Part shown: positions 17,448 to 26,559 of the stretch, piece by piece
Numbering within the stretch: position 1 is the first letter of the stretch
Layout of the letters: each line of letters starts with the position of its first letter
Notes under the pieces: model-generated
Seen by the model: only the letters and a program-made list of their open reading frames with translations
Databases searched by the model: none
What the model was told of the DNA's origin: nothing
Position numbers and translations under genes: made by a program
From: Streptomyces aureus
GTDB lineage: Bacteria > Actinomycetota > Actinomycetes > Streptomycetales > Streptomycetaceae
Reading direction: 5' to 3'
Assembly (NCBI RefSeq): GCF_000725495.1
Contig: NZ_JNZD01000006.1
Span: 62,001 to 126,000 of the forward strand
Length of the DNA: 64,000 bases

Positions 17448-18200
17448 ATGAACCGGACCGTACGCAGCGTCGAGGACGTTCTAGCGCTCTTGGACGGGCT
17501 CTTCGCATCCGAATCGGAGGCCGGGCGCCTGGGAACGGGCGACGGCAAGGACTTCTGGGACCGCTTCTATGCCGACCGGTCAAGGCCGGTCCCGTTCTTC
17601 GTTTCGAAGCCGGACGAGAACCTGGCCGCCCATCTCGACCGGGGCCTGATCGCTCCCTGCCGGGCCCTGGACCTGGGATGCGGTGCGGGCCGCAACGCGC
17701 TTTACCTCGCCTCGCGCGGCTTTCAGGTGGATGCCGTCGACCTCTCCCCGGTGGCCACCGCCTGGGGCAAGGACCGGGCTCAGGAAGCCGGGGTCGACGT
17801 CCGCTTCCTCTGCGGTGATGCTTTCACCCTTCCCGCGGCCGAGTTGAGCGGCCCGTACGACCTGGTCGTCGACTCGGGATGCTTCCACCACCTGCCGCCG
17901 CACCGCCGGACCAGTTACCTGGGTCTCCTCGACCGGGTCCTCGCTCCTGGCGGCCACCTCGCCCTGACGAGCTTCGCCGCCGGAGATGGGGGAATGGGGT
18001 CGGAACTCACCGATGCGGAGCTTTACCGTAGAGGCGATCTGCAGGGTGGCCTCGCCTACACCCCCGAGTCGCTGCGCTGGATCTTCTCCGACCTGGTGGA
18101 GGTGGAACTGCGCCGCATGCGGGAGGAGCCCCCGGAGTCGGAGCTGTTCGGCGTGACGTTCCTTTGGACGGCCTTGTTCCGCCGGGGCGCGGCTGCCTGA
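17448..18200 (+). CDS. class I SAM-dependent methyltransferase
   Basis: 250 aa. The SAM-binding motif I is ALDLGCGAGRNALYLA (about residues 72-87), followed by motif II VDAVDLSP and motif IV DLVVDSGCFHHLP. This fits the Methyltransf_25/thiopurine-methyltransferase-like group; the N-terminal FWDRFYADR is typical of small-molecule methyltransferases. Substrate unknown. AAAGGGGGG lies just upstream of the ATG. Confidence 0.9.
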   Translation: MNRTVRSVEDVLALLDGLFASESEAGRLGTGDGKDFWDRFYADRSRPVPFFVSKPDENLAAHLDRGLIAPCRALDLGCGAGRNALYLASRGFQVDAVDLSPVATAWGKDRAQEAGVDVRFLCGDAFTLPAAELSGPYDLVVDSGCFHHLPPHRRTSYLGLLDRVLAPGGHLALTSFAAGDGGMGSELTDAELYRRGDLQGGLAYTPESLRWIFSDLVEVELRRMREEPPESELFGVTFLWTALFRRGAAA

Positions 18201-18263
18201 AGCGACGCCCGCCCCCTCACGACGGCTGAGACACGGTGCTCCCGACCCTGACTCGGCGTTCCT

Positions 18264-18884
18264 TCAACCACCTGGGGCATGCGAACGCCGTGCGTTCCGG
18301 GCTGTGGCCCGGGGACCCCAAGAGGTGTTCGCGACGGTTGCCGGAGAGGTCAGCCCCAGTGCGGGGTTGTCCTTGCCGTCCCGCATGTGGTTGAGCCAAC
18401 GCTCGTACCAGCTCAGGAAGTCCGGTGCCGAGGAGACGTTCGGACACCAGAAGCCCTCCGCGTTGCCGGTGACCACACGGCCGGTAAGGGGACCGGTCAC
18501 TCCGATGAGGCACAGATCGCTGCAGCCCATCTCGATGACGTGGAGGAACAGGTCACCCGGCGGTGCGTCCGGGTGGTCCACATGAGTGAATCCCCGCGAA
18601 CTGCCGTCCGACGGCTTTGGGTTCATCGTGAACAGCCTGCACTGGTCCAGCGGAAGGAGGCCGTAGAAGGGGCCGGCACCGCTGCCCCCGACGTCGATGA
18701 GGAACGCTCTGTAAGCCGCCGGCAGGACGATGTGATGTTCCGCCTCGAAGGCGTCGGCTTCCGAGGAGTTGATGCGTGGGCCGAGGCGGAACTGATGGTG
18801 CTCTTCGCACACGGAGTGGCTGCGTTGCGCCTGGTACGGCGTCCTCGCCAGCTTGGAACGTATGCGGGCTGTACGGGAGTCCAT
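18264..18884 (-). CDS. SMI1/KNR4 (SUKH) family protein
   Basis: 206-aa SUKH-superfamily protein. The signature is EAFEAEHHIVLPAAYRAFLI followed by the GGSGAGPFYGLLPLD segment, then a mostly beta fold ending in APDFLSWYERWLNHM. SUKH proteins are common immunity proteins of polymorphic toxins, but many, like this one, are orphans with no toxin beside them. The last ~35 residues are a basic, poorly ordered tail. Confidence 0.8.
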   Translation of the reverse strand: MDSRTARIRSKLARTPYQAQRSHSVCEEHHQFRLGPRINSSEADAFEAEHHIVLPAAYRAFLIDVGGSGAGPFYGLLPLDQCRLFTMNPKPSDGSSRGFTHVDHPDAPPGDLFLHVIEMGCSDLCLIGVTGPLTGRVVTGNAEGFWCPNVSSAPDFLSWYERWLNHMRDGKDNPALGLTSPATVANTSWGPRATARNARRSHAPGG

Positions 18885-19028
18885 CGGTGGAGCTCTTCTC
18901 TCGTCATTGAGACCTTACCGATCGGTTCGCACTGACACACCACCGAGGGTCTGGAGAACGCCAGCCCGGGATCCGCTCTCCGACCTCAAGTGCACCGATC
19001 TCAAGGCGCGAGGCCGAGGAGACGAGAG

Positions 19029-19919
19029 CTAGTCGGCTTCTGGTGTGCCGTAGGCGAACCTGTAGCCGGTGAAGTCGGTGAGGTGGACGTATCCGATGCG
19101 TTGGTAGAGGGCGTTGCTGGTGGGGTTGGCCGGGTCCGTGAACAGGACGACGTCGGTCGCGCCCGCGGCCAGTGCGGCGCGGCTCACCTCGACCGTCACG
19201 GCACCCGCGTAGCCGCGACCGCGCAGGTGGGCCGGTGTGTAGACGGGGTCCACCCGGATCATGCCGCCGACCATCGAGGTCGCGGCGGCCATGGAGACGG
19301 GAGTGCCGTCGGGGGTCTCCCAGAACGTGAAGTGTCGGTCGCCGAAGCGCGAGTCGGACCAGGCGCCGGCGTCGATCAGGTCGATGGACCGTTGCTCTCC
19401 GACGGCGACGCAGAACGCACGACACCAGCGCACGACGACTTCACGGTCCTGCGGGCCCGCATGGCGCCCTTGGCCTTCGGGGCTCGGCCGGGGCGTCGCC
19501 AGTGTCCCGAGGCGGTAGAGGTGCGTCCGCCAGAAGGGGTCCGGTGTCGTGCCGCCCGTGCGCTGCTGCCACGCGTCCGCGAAAGCGGTGGCGGTGTCAT
19601 GGTCACCGAGGACGCCGGAGGGGAAATGGCCGAGGGCGGCCAGGCGAGCGGCGAGGGCGCCCGCCCGGCCCGTGGACAAACTGGTGATCCACAGGTGCCC
19701 GCCCGGCCTGCGATAGAAGACGGCGCAGACCTCGCCTCCTGACTCCAGCACGCCGAAGAGGGCCGCCTCGGCATCCTGCGCGTCAGCGCCGCCGGCCCTC
19801 AGCTTCTCGATGTCGGTCAGCGGAGTGTTGTGCAGTGCGGGCCGCGAACGCAGAAAGGCTCCGGCTCGAGCGAGGAAGTCGTCGATGTCTTCGGTGAGGT
19901 GCCAGTCATCCGGGAGCAT
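19029..19919 (-). CDS. GNAT family N-acetyltransferase
   Basis: 296 aa with a GNAT fold in the C-terminal half. MIRVDPVYTPAHLRGRGYAGAV contains the acetyl-CoA motif A (R-G-x-G-x-A), and NPTSNALYQRIGYV is the motif B region. The N-terminal ~150 residues match the extended domain of the FR47-like/two-domain group. The ATG at 19919 sits in the loop of a perfect 16-bp inverted repeat (19900-19944), so the first six codons form one arm, which may affect translation. Confidence 0.88.
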   Translation of the reverse strand: MLPDDWHLTEDIDDFLARAGAFLRSRPALHNTPLTDIEKLRAGGADAQDAEAALFGVLESGGEVCAVFYRRPGGHLWITSLSTGRAGALAARLAALGHFPSGVLGDHDTATAFADAWQQRTGGTTPDPFWRTHLYRLGTLATPRPSPEGQGRHAGPQDREVVVRWCRAFCVAVGEQRSIDLIDAGAWSDSRFGDRHFTFWETPDGTPVSMAAATSMVGGMIRVDPVYTPAHLRGRGYAGAVTVEVSRAALAAGATDVVLFTDPANPTSNALYQRIGYVHLTDFTGYRFAYGTPEAD

Positions 19920-19944
19920 GCTTCATGATCCCGGATGACTGGCA
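19900..19944. repeat. perfect 16-bp inverted repeat over the GNAT start codon
   Basis: The arms at 19900-19915 and 19929-19944 are perfectly complementary with a 13-base loop that contains the minus-strand ATG (19919). The plus strand mirrors it with an ATG at 19925. The minus-strand arm encodes the start of the GNAT protein, PDDWH. It could be an operator, or an mRNA hairpin that hides the start codon. Confidence 0.85.
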
Positions 19945-20086
19945 TCCGGTGAGCGGTTTCGTCGGAGGCTCGTCGTCACCACAGGTGCCACCTCACCCGC
20001 AGAGACGCGGACCAGCCCGCGCGTGTCCGTCCACATCCGTCGTCCGAGTCACCGCAGTCACGTCGCGGCCCCGCCGGCGAGTGGCG

Positions 20087-20452
20087 TCACGTGGCGATGG
20101 TGGCCACCGGCTCCACATCGTAGGTGCGGGCGTAACCATTTTCGATGCCTACGAGCAGGTCGACGACGATGAAGTAGCGGTCCCAGAAGGGGGTTTCGCG
20201 CAAGGCGTCGATCAGCAGGCGGTAGGCGTCGTGGTCGTCCGCCTCCCAGACCCATACGTCGGTCACGCGCGCCGAGTAGAACTCCGTGTCGTAGAAGCGG
20301 GAGCGGACGCCACTCGTGCGGGCCTCGATCACCGGGACGACCTGGGTGGAGAAGGCATGGATACGTTCGGCCACGGTCATCGCCAGCCACTCTGGTGTCG
20401 TCTTGACCAGCATGAAGGCGGTGAGGGGCGACTCGGTTCGGTCAGCGGGCAT
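20087..20452 (-). CDS. darcynin family protein
   Basis: 121-aa protein matching the small darcynin family of unknown function: [16 protein letters not shown] at the start, [33 protein letters not shown] in the middle (aromatic-rich) and FWDRYFIV near the end. It resembles ferredoxin-like barrel (ABM/EthD-like) monooxygenase-size proteins, but activity is unknown. Its ATG overlaps the last 11 bases of the NmrA gene upstream, so the two are translationally coupled. Confidence 0.8.
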   Translation of the reverse strand: MPADRTESPLTAFMLVKTTPEWLAMTVAERIHAFSTQVVPVIEARTSGVRSRFYDTEFYSARVTDVWVWEADDHDAYRLLIDALRETPFWDRYFIVVDLLVGIENGYARTYDVEPVATIAT

Positions 20453-21359
20453 CGACGGGCTCCTGCGGGGCGAGGACGGCGGGCTTGAGGGTCTGCGCGC
20501 ACCACTGCGCGAATGTGGTGGTCGTTCCGGCCTGTGCCGAGCGATCGACGCCCGCGTCCAGGCCCTGGTCCTTGGCGCGTTTCATGTCGACCACGCCCTC
20601 GACGAACGCCTCGTTGAGGCCGTAGCCGAGAAAGGTGGACCGCAGCTCGTCGAGAGGCTGACGCCGGTAACGGACCGGGCGGCCCAGTTCCTCGGTCATG
20701 ATGCGGGCCAGGTCGTCGGGTGACAGGTCCTGCGGGCCGAGCACCGGCACGCTGCCGACGCCGGTCCAGGAACGGTCCAGCAGCAGTCCGGCCGCCGCCG
20801 CGGCGATGTCGGCTACGGCGACCATCGGGGCCGGGCGGTCCGCGGCGGCGGTGTCGGTGAAGACGCCGTGGTCGCGGATCGAGTCGGCCTCCTCCAACAG
20901 GTTCTCGAAGAAGGACGGGTTGGCCAGGGCACGGTAGGCGACGCCGGAGTCGGCGATCAGGTCGTCCATGGCCAGGGACGACGTCACCAGCCCGGCGCGG
21001 GCGGCCAGCGGGGTGCCGCGCCCGAGCGCCGAGACCCCGACGACATGGCCGACACCGTGGGCGGCGAACGCCCGCGCGGCCGGGCGGGTGAAGCCGCTGT
21101 ACGCCTCGTCGGGCGTGACCGAGGCGTCCGGTGGCACCAGCCAGAAGACGGCGTCGGCCCCGGCGAAGGCGCGGGCGACGATCTCGGCGTCCCCGTGCGA
21201 GCCGGCGACCACCTCGACCCGTCGGCGCACGGCTTCGGGAAGCCGGCCGGGATCTCTGGCCACCAGGCGAAGTTCCTCTCCGTGCGCGGGCGCGGACTCG
21301 ACCAGGAGCGACAGCAGTCGGCGGCCGATGTTCCCCGTGGGGGCGGTAATGACGATCAT
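20442..21359 (-). CDS. NmrA-like NAD(P)-binding protein
   Basis: 305-aa Rossmann-fold protein of the NmrA/NAD(P)H-dependent quinone-reductase-like (YtfG/QorB) group. [18 protein letters not shown] holds the GxxGxxG motif and there is no catalytic YxxxK, consistent with an NmrA-type sensor or azoreductase-like enzyme. The start at 21359 has GAGG upstream; the frame runs 14 codons further. It is first in a two-gene operon with darcynin and divergent from the LysR gene at 21475. Confidence 0.87.
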   Translation of the reverse strand: MIVITAPTGNIGRRLLSLLVESAPAHGEELRLVARDPGRLPEAVRRRVEVVAGSHGDAEIVARAFAGADAVFWLVPPDASVTPDEAYSGFTRPAARAFAAHGVGHVVGVSALGRGTPLAARAGLVTSSLAMDDLIADSGVAYRALANPSFFENLLEEADSIRDHGVFTDTAAADRPAPMVAVADIAAAAAGLLLDRSWTGVGSVPVLGPQDLSPDDLARIMTEELGRPVRYRRQPLDELRSTFLGYGLNEAFVEGVVDMKRAKDQGLDAGVDRSAQAGTTTTFAQWCAQTLKPAVLAPQEPVDAR

Positions 21360-21474
21360 GAAAACCTCGTGCTCGGGTGTCCGATCAGTGGGCCCCTTCA
21401 TCGTGCGGACGCCAACCGCTTTGCCACAATGGGAACTTCAGCAACCCATCATTGCCTGGAACGGAATAATCCCG
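21360..21474. promoter_or_regulatory. LysR/NmrA divergent promoter with inverted repeat
   Basis: CAATGGG (about 21427-21433) and CCCATCATTG (about 21445-21454) form an interrupted inverted repeat of the T-N11-A type in the 115-bp space between the two starts. This is the expected place for the LysR protein to bind. Not otherwise tested. Confidence 0.45.
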
Positions 21475-22422
21475 GTGACCAGCCCAGCAGCGAACCTCGA
21501 CGCCAATCTCGCCGTCGCCCTCGACGCCCTCCTGACCGAGCAGAGCGTGACCCGTGCCGCCGCGCGCCTCCACACCTCCCCCGCGGCGATGAGCCGCACC
21601 CTGGCCCGGCTGCGACGGGTGCTCCAGGACCCGCTCCTGGTACGGGCGGGCCAGGCGATGGTGCCCACCCCGCGCGCCGAGGCACTGCGGGGTGAGGCCG
21701 CCGCGGTGGTGCGTCGGCTCGAGGAGCTGCTGACCCCGAGTGGCGGGATCGACCTCGCCGCGCTACGGCGTACGTTCACGGTGCAGGCGGCCGACCTGGT
21801 GGGCGCTGCGCTGGCACCGGGCCTTCTCGGGCTGGCCCGGAGCCAGGCGCCGGGCGTCTCGCTGCGGGTGCTGGCCGAGGAGTGGGAGGCGGGCCCCGCA
21901 CTGCGCGAGGGCCGGATCGACCTGGAGATCGGATCCATCGACCACGTCGACCCGGAGACCCGCGTCGAGGAGCTGGTCACCCTGCGGATGGCAGCCGGCG
22001 TCAGGACCGGGCACCCGCTCACCGAAGGCCCCCTGACGGCGGCGGGGCTGGCAGCGGCCGAGCACGTGACGGTCAGCCGCCGGGGACGGTTCACGGGCCC
22101 GCTCGACGCCGCCTTGGCCGAGCAGGGGCTCAGCCGACGGGTCGGCGCCACCCTGCCCGGGCATCTGGCGGCCATGTCGCTGGCCGCGGCGAGTGACATG
22201 GTCTGCCTGGTACCGACCGCGCTGCCGGGCGATCCTCTCTCCCCGCTCACCCACCCTGCGCAGGCGCTGGGGCTGCGCCTGCTGGACATCCCGCTTCCGC
22301 TGCCACCGCTGACGATCGGCATGGCCTGGCACCCGCGCCACTCCGCCGACGGGGCCCACCAATGGCTGCGCGCGGCCGTGCGGCGGGTCCTTCGCCCGAC
22401 ATCGGCGGAAACGGGATCGTAG
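21475..22422 (+). CDS. LysR family transcriptional regulator
   Basis: 315 aa. HTH: LDANLAVALDALLTEQSVTRAAARLHTSPAAMSRTLARLRR. The effector domain carries the same TVSRRGRF segment as the LysR at 15171. GTG at 21475 matches the family N-terminus; the open frame extends far upstream across the divergent gene but is not plausible there. It most likely regulates the NmrA-darcynin operon. Confidence 0.9.
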   Translation: MTSPAANLDANLAVALDALLTEQSVTRAAARLHTSPAAMSRTLARLRRVLQDPLLVRAGQAMVPTPRAEALRGEAAAVVRRLEELLTPSGGIDLAALRRTFTVQAADLVGAALAPGLLGLARSQAPGVSLRVLAEEWEAGPALREGRIDLEIGSIDHVDPETRVEELVTLRMAAGVRTGHPLTEGPLTAAGLAAAEHVTVSRRGRFTGPLDAALAEQGLSRRVGATLPGHLAAMSLAAASDMVCLVPTALPGDPLSPLTHPAQALGLRLLDIPLPLPPLTIGMAWHPRHSADGAHQWLRAAVRRVLRPTSAETGS

Positions 22423-22758
22423 ACAGGAAGCGGGTGTGCCGCTCAGAGGGCGTCGCGCACAGGCAGTCCGTGAGCGGAGGACGGCACGGGCGCGGACGCG
22501 CGGGCGCGGGCGCGGGCAGGGGCACGGGCAGGGGCACGGGCTCACAAGGGCCTGATCGCAGGTCGTCGACGAGACCACACGGGTGGATCGCCCCGGAGCG
22601 AGGGAACACCACAGCGGTCCCGCCCGGCCGCACGGGTACCTCTCGGCCTCACGGGTACCTCCCGACGGCGCGGGCTGCCCGACGGCACCGGTCAGGCCCA
22701 CCCCACCCCGCAGGGCATCATGGGGACGCAACGACGAAACGTGAGCTCAGGAGCTTCC
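22423..22758. repeat. low-complexity spacer with G/C-rich short repeats
   Basis: About 22485-22542 is built from short units (GGGCGC and GGGGCACGGGCA) repeated head to tail. CACGGGTACCTC occurs twice near 22630-22660. No gene is supported. The region may act as a transcriptional spacer, and the repeats could be unstable. Confidence 0.55.
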
Positions 22759-23097
22759 ATGGCAAAGCGGGTGCACCAGCCCCGTGAGGACGCGGAGTTC
22801 GACTTCGTCCTCAGGATGAGCGCGGTCCCGGTCCTCGCCTACTTCACCGGGACGTGGCCCAAGGCGATCGAGCCCTGCCGCGCGATGGACCTTGTCGTGG
22901 GGGCCGTCGCGGAGGAGTACGCCGGCCGGGTGACGGTCGTCCGTACCGACATCACCCGCTGTCCGGTCGCGACCAAGCGGTACGAGGTCACCGGAGCCCC
23001 GTCCCACGTTCTCCTGAAGGGCGGAGAAGCGGTGGCGGACGGCAGCGGGCCCGTGCCTCTGGCTGAGCTACGGGACTTCCTGGACAGCCACCTCTGA
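22759..23097 (+). CDS. thioredoxin-like protein lacking the first active-site cysteine
   Basis: 112 aa, thioredoxin fold: PVLAYFTGTWPKAIEPCRAM aligns with the W-C-G-P-C loop but keeps only the second cysteine. TDITRCPVATKRYEVTGAPSHVLLKGGE holds the cis-proline region (G-A-P) and the following strand. Without the attacking cysteine it cannot be a normal thioredoxin; the extra cysteine at TRCPV might serve instead. Start at 22759 with AGGAG upstream. Confidence 0.75.
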   Translation: MAKRVHQPREDAEFDFVLRMSAVPVLAYFTGTWPKAIEPCRAMDLVVGAVAEEYAGRVTVVRTDITRCPVATKRYEVTGAPSHVLLKGGEAVADGSGPVPLAELRDFLDSHL

Positions 23098-23167
23098 GTG
23101 CGCGCCGACCCGTTCCTGCTCATGGATCCGGATCCGGCGTGTGGCCGTCGGCCGTATGACCGTTGCC

Positions 23168-24157
23168 TCATGAGGTGGTCTCGGGCGGAGGGCGGCGTGC
23201 CCGGCCGTCACTGGCCGGCGCAGGGACCTTGGGTTCGTTGATCTTCCCGAACGGGACGTGCACACTGGGTGTGCTGCGGGCGGTGCCGGTCAGGTGGCCG
23301 ACCTGGTCGTCGAAGAATATGTGCGGCCTGAGGACCTCCATGATGGCGCTCTTGTCGATGCCGCCGAGGAAGAAGGCGTCGTTGACGGTCACGCCCCAGT
23401 TCTTGAGGCTGCGCACCGGGCGTTCGTGAGCGGGCGCGGCCCGGGCGGTGACCAGGGAGACGTGAACGCGCATCTTGTACTCGGGGTCCTGTGCCCGTCG
23501 TTCTTCCTCGCGCCTCTGGAGCCGGTTGACGCCCGCGAGGAAGTCGCGCAGGGGGCCCGGGTCGTGCGGGGTGGCGGCGTTCTTCGTCTCGTGGGAGCGG
23601 AAGCCTTCGATGCCATCGGCCTGGTAGACCTGTTCAGAGGCGTCGTCGGCGAGGACCCCGTCGAAGTCGAAGGCGATCCGCAGATCCTGGTCGTCGTCCT
23701 CGTCGGCCAGGGCCGGTCCGAGCACGCGGCCGGCAGGCAGCCCGCACGCGACGGCCTCACGGACATCGCCCTCGTCGGCGGACAGGAACAGGGACATGTT
23801 CAGGGCCGGCATGAAGCGGTGGGGCGAGCGGCCCTGCATGAAGACGGCCCGGCTGATCGGCAGGTCGTGGGACTGGATGGACCGCATCACCCGTAGCCCG
23901 GTGTCGGGATCGTTGCGCGACAGGATGATGACCTCGACCAGGGGGTCCTCGGGTGAGAGGTCGTTCAGGGAGAGCAGTCTGCGGACGAAGGGGAAGGCGA
24001 CGCCCTTGTCCAGCGTGTCGTCCAGGTGCTCCTCCTGGTAGGCGCGGTAGGCCTCCTCTCCCTGATCACGGAAGACGGCGTCCGCCTCCGCCAGATCGAA
24101 CAGCGCGCTGGAGGCGATACCGACGACCAGACGGTTCTTGAGTTCGTAGACGGCCAC
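23168..24157 (-). CDS. cytosolic 5'-nucleotidase (5-nucleotidase 1 family)
   Basis: 329-aa protein of the PF06189 5'-nucleotidase family, HAD-related, expected to remove phosphate from nucleoside monophosphates. DLRIAFDFDGVLADDASE is the catalytic D-x-D motif, and SLKNWGVTVNDAFFLGGIDK plus IFFDDQ fit later HAD motifs. FPFVRRLLSLN is a family segment. GTG at 24157 is preceded by GGGGGAGG; the frame extends nine codons upstream. Confidence 0.85.
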   Translation of the reverse strand: MAVYELKNRLVVGIASSALFDLAEADAVFRDQGEEAYRAYQEEHLDDTLDKGVAFPFVRRLLSLNDLSPEDPLVEVIILSRNDPDTGLRVMRSIQSHDLPISRAVFMQGRSPHRFMPALNMSLFLSADEGDVREAVACGLPAGRVLGPALADEDDDQDLRIAFDFDGVLADDASEQVYQADGIEGFRSHETKNAATPHDPGPLRDFLAGVNRLQRREEERRAQDPEYKMRVHVSLVTARAAPAHERPVRSLKNWGVTVNDAFFLGGIDKSAIMEVLRPHIFFDDQVGHLTGTARSTPSVHVPFGKINEPKVPAPASDGRARRPPPETTS

Positions 24158-24313
24158 GGCGTCCTCCCCCGGTGGGACATGCACAGGTCCCCATGATGCA
24201 GGCAGTGGGCGTCCGGGACGTGACCCTCGGGGCGGATGCTCAGGGCGGATCCTCGGGGCGGGTTCTCGTGGCTACCGAACTCGAAAGGGAGGCCGGGCTG
24301 CGAAGATGTGGCC

Positions 24314-25006
24314 ATGGAGCGGAAGCTGAGTCGGCAGGAAGCGTCGGAAGCGGTCCAGGACCACGGGTGGCGCTACGTGCTGGGCACCCTGCAAACGGCT
24401 GTTCCGGTGGGCACGTTGACGCAAGGGATCACCTTGGCGGCGGAGGCTGTGGCGGCGTGCGGCGACGACGCCGATCGCCACCTCCGGGTCGACGTCCGCC
24501 CCGAGCTGGCCGTCTTCACCCTGCAGTCGTCGGACCACGCGACGGTCACCACGGTGGACGTCGATCTCGCGCGTCGGATCTCCGCCGCCGTTGAGAGGTC
24601 CGGGTTCGTGCCGGGGCCCGGACTGGGAGCGGAGGCGCCGCGGCCCGTCCAGGTTCTGGAAATCGCCATCGATGCCCTGGACATCGCCGGGATTCGACCG
24701 TTCTGGAAGGCGGTGTTGGGCTATGTGGACGAGGCCGGCGCCGAGGGTCCGGAGGATGCGCTCGTCGATCCGGTCTGGCAAGGCCCGGCCGTCTGGTTCC
24801 AGCAGATGGACCACCCGCGTCCGCAGCGCAATCGCATCCACATCGACATCAGCGTTCCGCACGACGAGGCACCCCGGCGGATCGAAGCAGCGCTGGCGGC
24901 CGGGGGCCGGCTGCTCTCGGCGACCCGCGCCCCCGCCTTCTGGGTGCTCGCCGATCTGGAGGGGAACGAGGCCTGCGTCACGACGTGGCAGGGCCGGGAC
25001 GGCTGA
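24314..25006 (+). CDS. PCD-like / VOC fold fusion protein
   Basis: 230 aa in two halves. Residues 1-100 resemble pterin-4a-carbinolamine dehydratase (PCD): HLRVDVRPELAVFTLQSSD and DVDLARRISAAVERSG, but the catalytic His-His-Pro is not retained. Residues ~115-230 are a glyoxalase-like (VOC) beta-alpha-beta-beta-beta unit: VQVLEIAIDALDIAGIRPFWKAVLGY and RIHIDISVPHDEAPRRIEAAL. VOC proteins with this PCD-like N-terminus are known in actinobacteria; function unknown. Confidence 0.8.
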   Translation: MERKLSRQEASEAVQDHGWRYVLGTLQTAVPVGTLTQGITLAAEAVAACGDDADRHLRVDVRPELAVFTLQSSDHATVTTVDVDLARRISAAVERSGFVPGPGLGAEAPRPVQVLEIAIDALDIAGIRPFWKAVLGYVDEAGAEGPEDALVDPVWQGPAVWFQQMDHPRPQRNRIHIDISVPHDEAPRRIEAALAAGGRLLSATRAPAFWVLADLEGNEACVTTWQGRDG

Positions 25007-25051
25007 CACAGCGGGGCGGTCCGAGTCACGCGCCCGCGCTCCTTGCGCGCA

Positions 25052-25648
25052 TCAGAACGGCTTGAAGGTCGGCTGTACGGGACCGATCTCACCGTTGGCA
25101 ACCAGTTCCTCCAGGTCTTCCTGCTCCAGGAACTCCAACTCCTCCGGTGCCAGGCCGTGGTAACTGTCCACGTCAAGAAGCTGCCGCAGAAAGGTGAGCA
25201 CGAAGCTTGAGAACGGGCCGTCGAATGTCTCATAGCCCTCTCCGTGGACCATCGTGACGATCTGCCACCCGTCCGGGTCGGGGTCGCAGGGCAGGAAGAA
25301 GTGCTCGTCGCCGCTGTAGTCGTATCCCCAGGAGATCAACCCACCCGGTGCGGGATGAAACGGGTACGGGAAGTACTCGACGTCACCGCTGCGCAGGGCC
25401 CTGTCGCGGCGCTCGGTGAACGTCTGGTGCGTCGTGCGCATGCGCGTCAGGAGCGGGCTCGACCCCAGGGGGTGGAAGACGACGAGCTCGCCGGACAAGA
25501 CCCCGCTGCCGTACGCGTTCAGGAACCCTTTGAAGTCGCCGGGCAGGGCGGAGCCTATGTGTCCTTCGACCTCGTCCCAGTCGGCTGGATCGGCTTGCCG
25601 ACGGGCGGGAGCCCCCAGGAGTGCCTGCAACTCGTCCAACGAGGACAT
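25052..25648 (-). CDS. SMI1/KNR4 (SUKH) family protein
   Basis: 198-aa SUKH protein: DWDEVEGHIGSALPGDFKGFLNAYGSG at the start, then FHPLGSSPLL, a CDPDPDGWQIVTM strand and FVLTFLRQLLD. The C-terminal ~45 residues are acidic. ATG 25648 has GGAG six bases upstream, better than the ATG four codons earlier. It is the second such protein in the window and is unrelated in detail to the one at 18264, so the locus may collect orphan immunity genes. Confidence 0.82.
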   Translation of the reverse strand: MSSLDELQALLGAPARRQADPADWDEVEGHIGSALPGDFKGFLNAYGSGVLSGELVVFHPLGSSPLLTRMRTTHQTFTERRDRALRSGDVEYFPYPFHPAPGGLISWGYDYSGDEHFFLPCDPDPDGWQIVTMVHGEGYETFDGPFSSFVLTFLRQLLDVDSYHGLAPEELEFLEQEDLEELVANGEIGPVQPTFKPF

Positions 25649-25854
25649 GTACTGCTCCAAGGCTGGTCAGCGGTGATCTGCGCCGCCAATGTAGTGACCA
25701 GCCACCGGCCTGTCACGCCAAGGTCGGCAGCATCTTCATGGGCAAGCACAAGAGCCTCTGATCTCCGGCAGGCTTCAGCCCTTTGTCGGACACCATGCTG
25801 AACAACCGTACCGGGGCCTTAGCCTGGGGGGGCGGGTGACGTGGCAAGTGGCGC

Positions 25855-26063
25855 AAACCGCCTTGCGAGTCCGCCCCAACGGGAGCTTGGCAAAGGTCGG
25901 CTCCGCCCAGAGCCACCGTCTAGAGCTGCTCAGAGAACAGCACAGACGTGATCACCCAAATACCGTCCCTGCCTCATATGTCCAAGCCAGCCTTGCGGAC
26001 GGCCTCGACCAGCAGCACGTTCCCGGCCTGCGAAATCATCGTCCGGCCGCCGCCCTCGATGCA
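25855..26063 (-). pseudogene. IS1380-type transposase remnant
   Basis: Three fragments in shifting frames on the minus strand resemble the N-terminus of Streptomyces IS1380 transposases: GGGRTMISQAGNVLLVEAVRKAGLD, here cut by a TGA (about 25974), and a downstream TVALGGADL piece. No start, catalytic domain or full length remains. Upstream of it (26097-26160) is a repeat that also occurs at 26990-27055 and may be the element's end. Confidence 0.5.
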
Positions 26064-26096
26064 GACACGCGGGTACGACCCAATACGCTTCTACAC

Positions 26097-26160
26097 CTTC
26101 TTTCCCAGCAGCCAACAGGGCCCTAGACAAGTCCCATCCCTTCAGGTCAGAAGCACTCTT
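26097..26160. repeat. IS-end-like repeat, copy A
   Basis: About 64 bp sharing roughly 70-75% identity with copy B near 26990-27055. The best conserved words are CAAGTCCCATC (about 26128-26138) and CAGGTCA (26143-26149). Copy A lies just upstream of the transposase remnant as read on the minus strand. With copy B it brackets the two small paralogue genes. Confidence 0.5.
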
Positions 26161-26247
26161 CGCGTTTCCGATCACCCACCGGACACCCTATGGGGCTCGA
26201 ACTATGCCGCCGCCCTCGAGCATCAACCAGCAAGGAAAAATCCCGCG

Positions 26248-26559
26248 ATGACAGACGAACACAAACCTGACGACGATCTATACGTCCTGTGGCACGCGCG
26301 CCATCTCGCGGTGGAACAGGACGAACGGGTCATCCATATCGATGCGGACGGCACCATCCACCTGGACGAGGAGGAATGGAGGATCATCGGCATTTACCCG
26401 GACCAGGCAGCCGCGGAGAGACAGTGGGAGATCTCCAGGAAGCTTCCAGGTTTCCGGGACGAACCTGATTGTTTCGAGATCGCACCCGTGACGGTGGACG
26501 AGGATTTGTGGAACGAGGGGTTCGTGACGGTGTACCCCGAAGGGCTTGGGCGAGACTGA
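26248..26559 (+). CDS. small DUF7336-like protein, first of a tandem pair
   Basis: 103-aa soluble protein. Family-type features are a LYVLWHARH start, IIGIYPDQAAAERQWEISRKLPGFRDEPD in the middle and a DEDLWNEGFVTVY end. AAGGA lies upstream of ATG 26248. Its TGA overlaps the next ATG by one base, and the neighbour has the same plan (PGFRDHPDGF), so the pair arose by duplication. It resembles small immunity-type or DUF7336 proteins of unknown function. Confidence 0.78.
   Translation: MTDEHKPDDDLYVLWHARHLAVEQDERVIHIDADGTIHLDEEEWRIIGIYPDQAAAERQWEISRKLPGFRDEPDCFEIAPVTVDEDLWNEGFVTVYPEGLGRD

Noticed and set aside
19925..20488. Plus-strand frame starting in the mirrored arm of the GNAT hairpin
   Set aside because: The frame runs opposite darcynin and shows antisense composition; only the start is mirrored by the inverted repeat.
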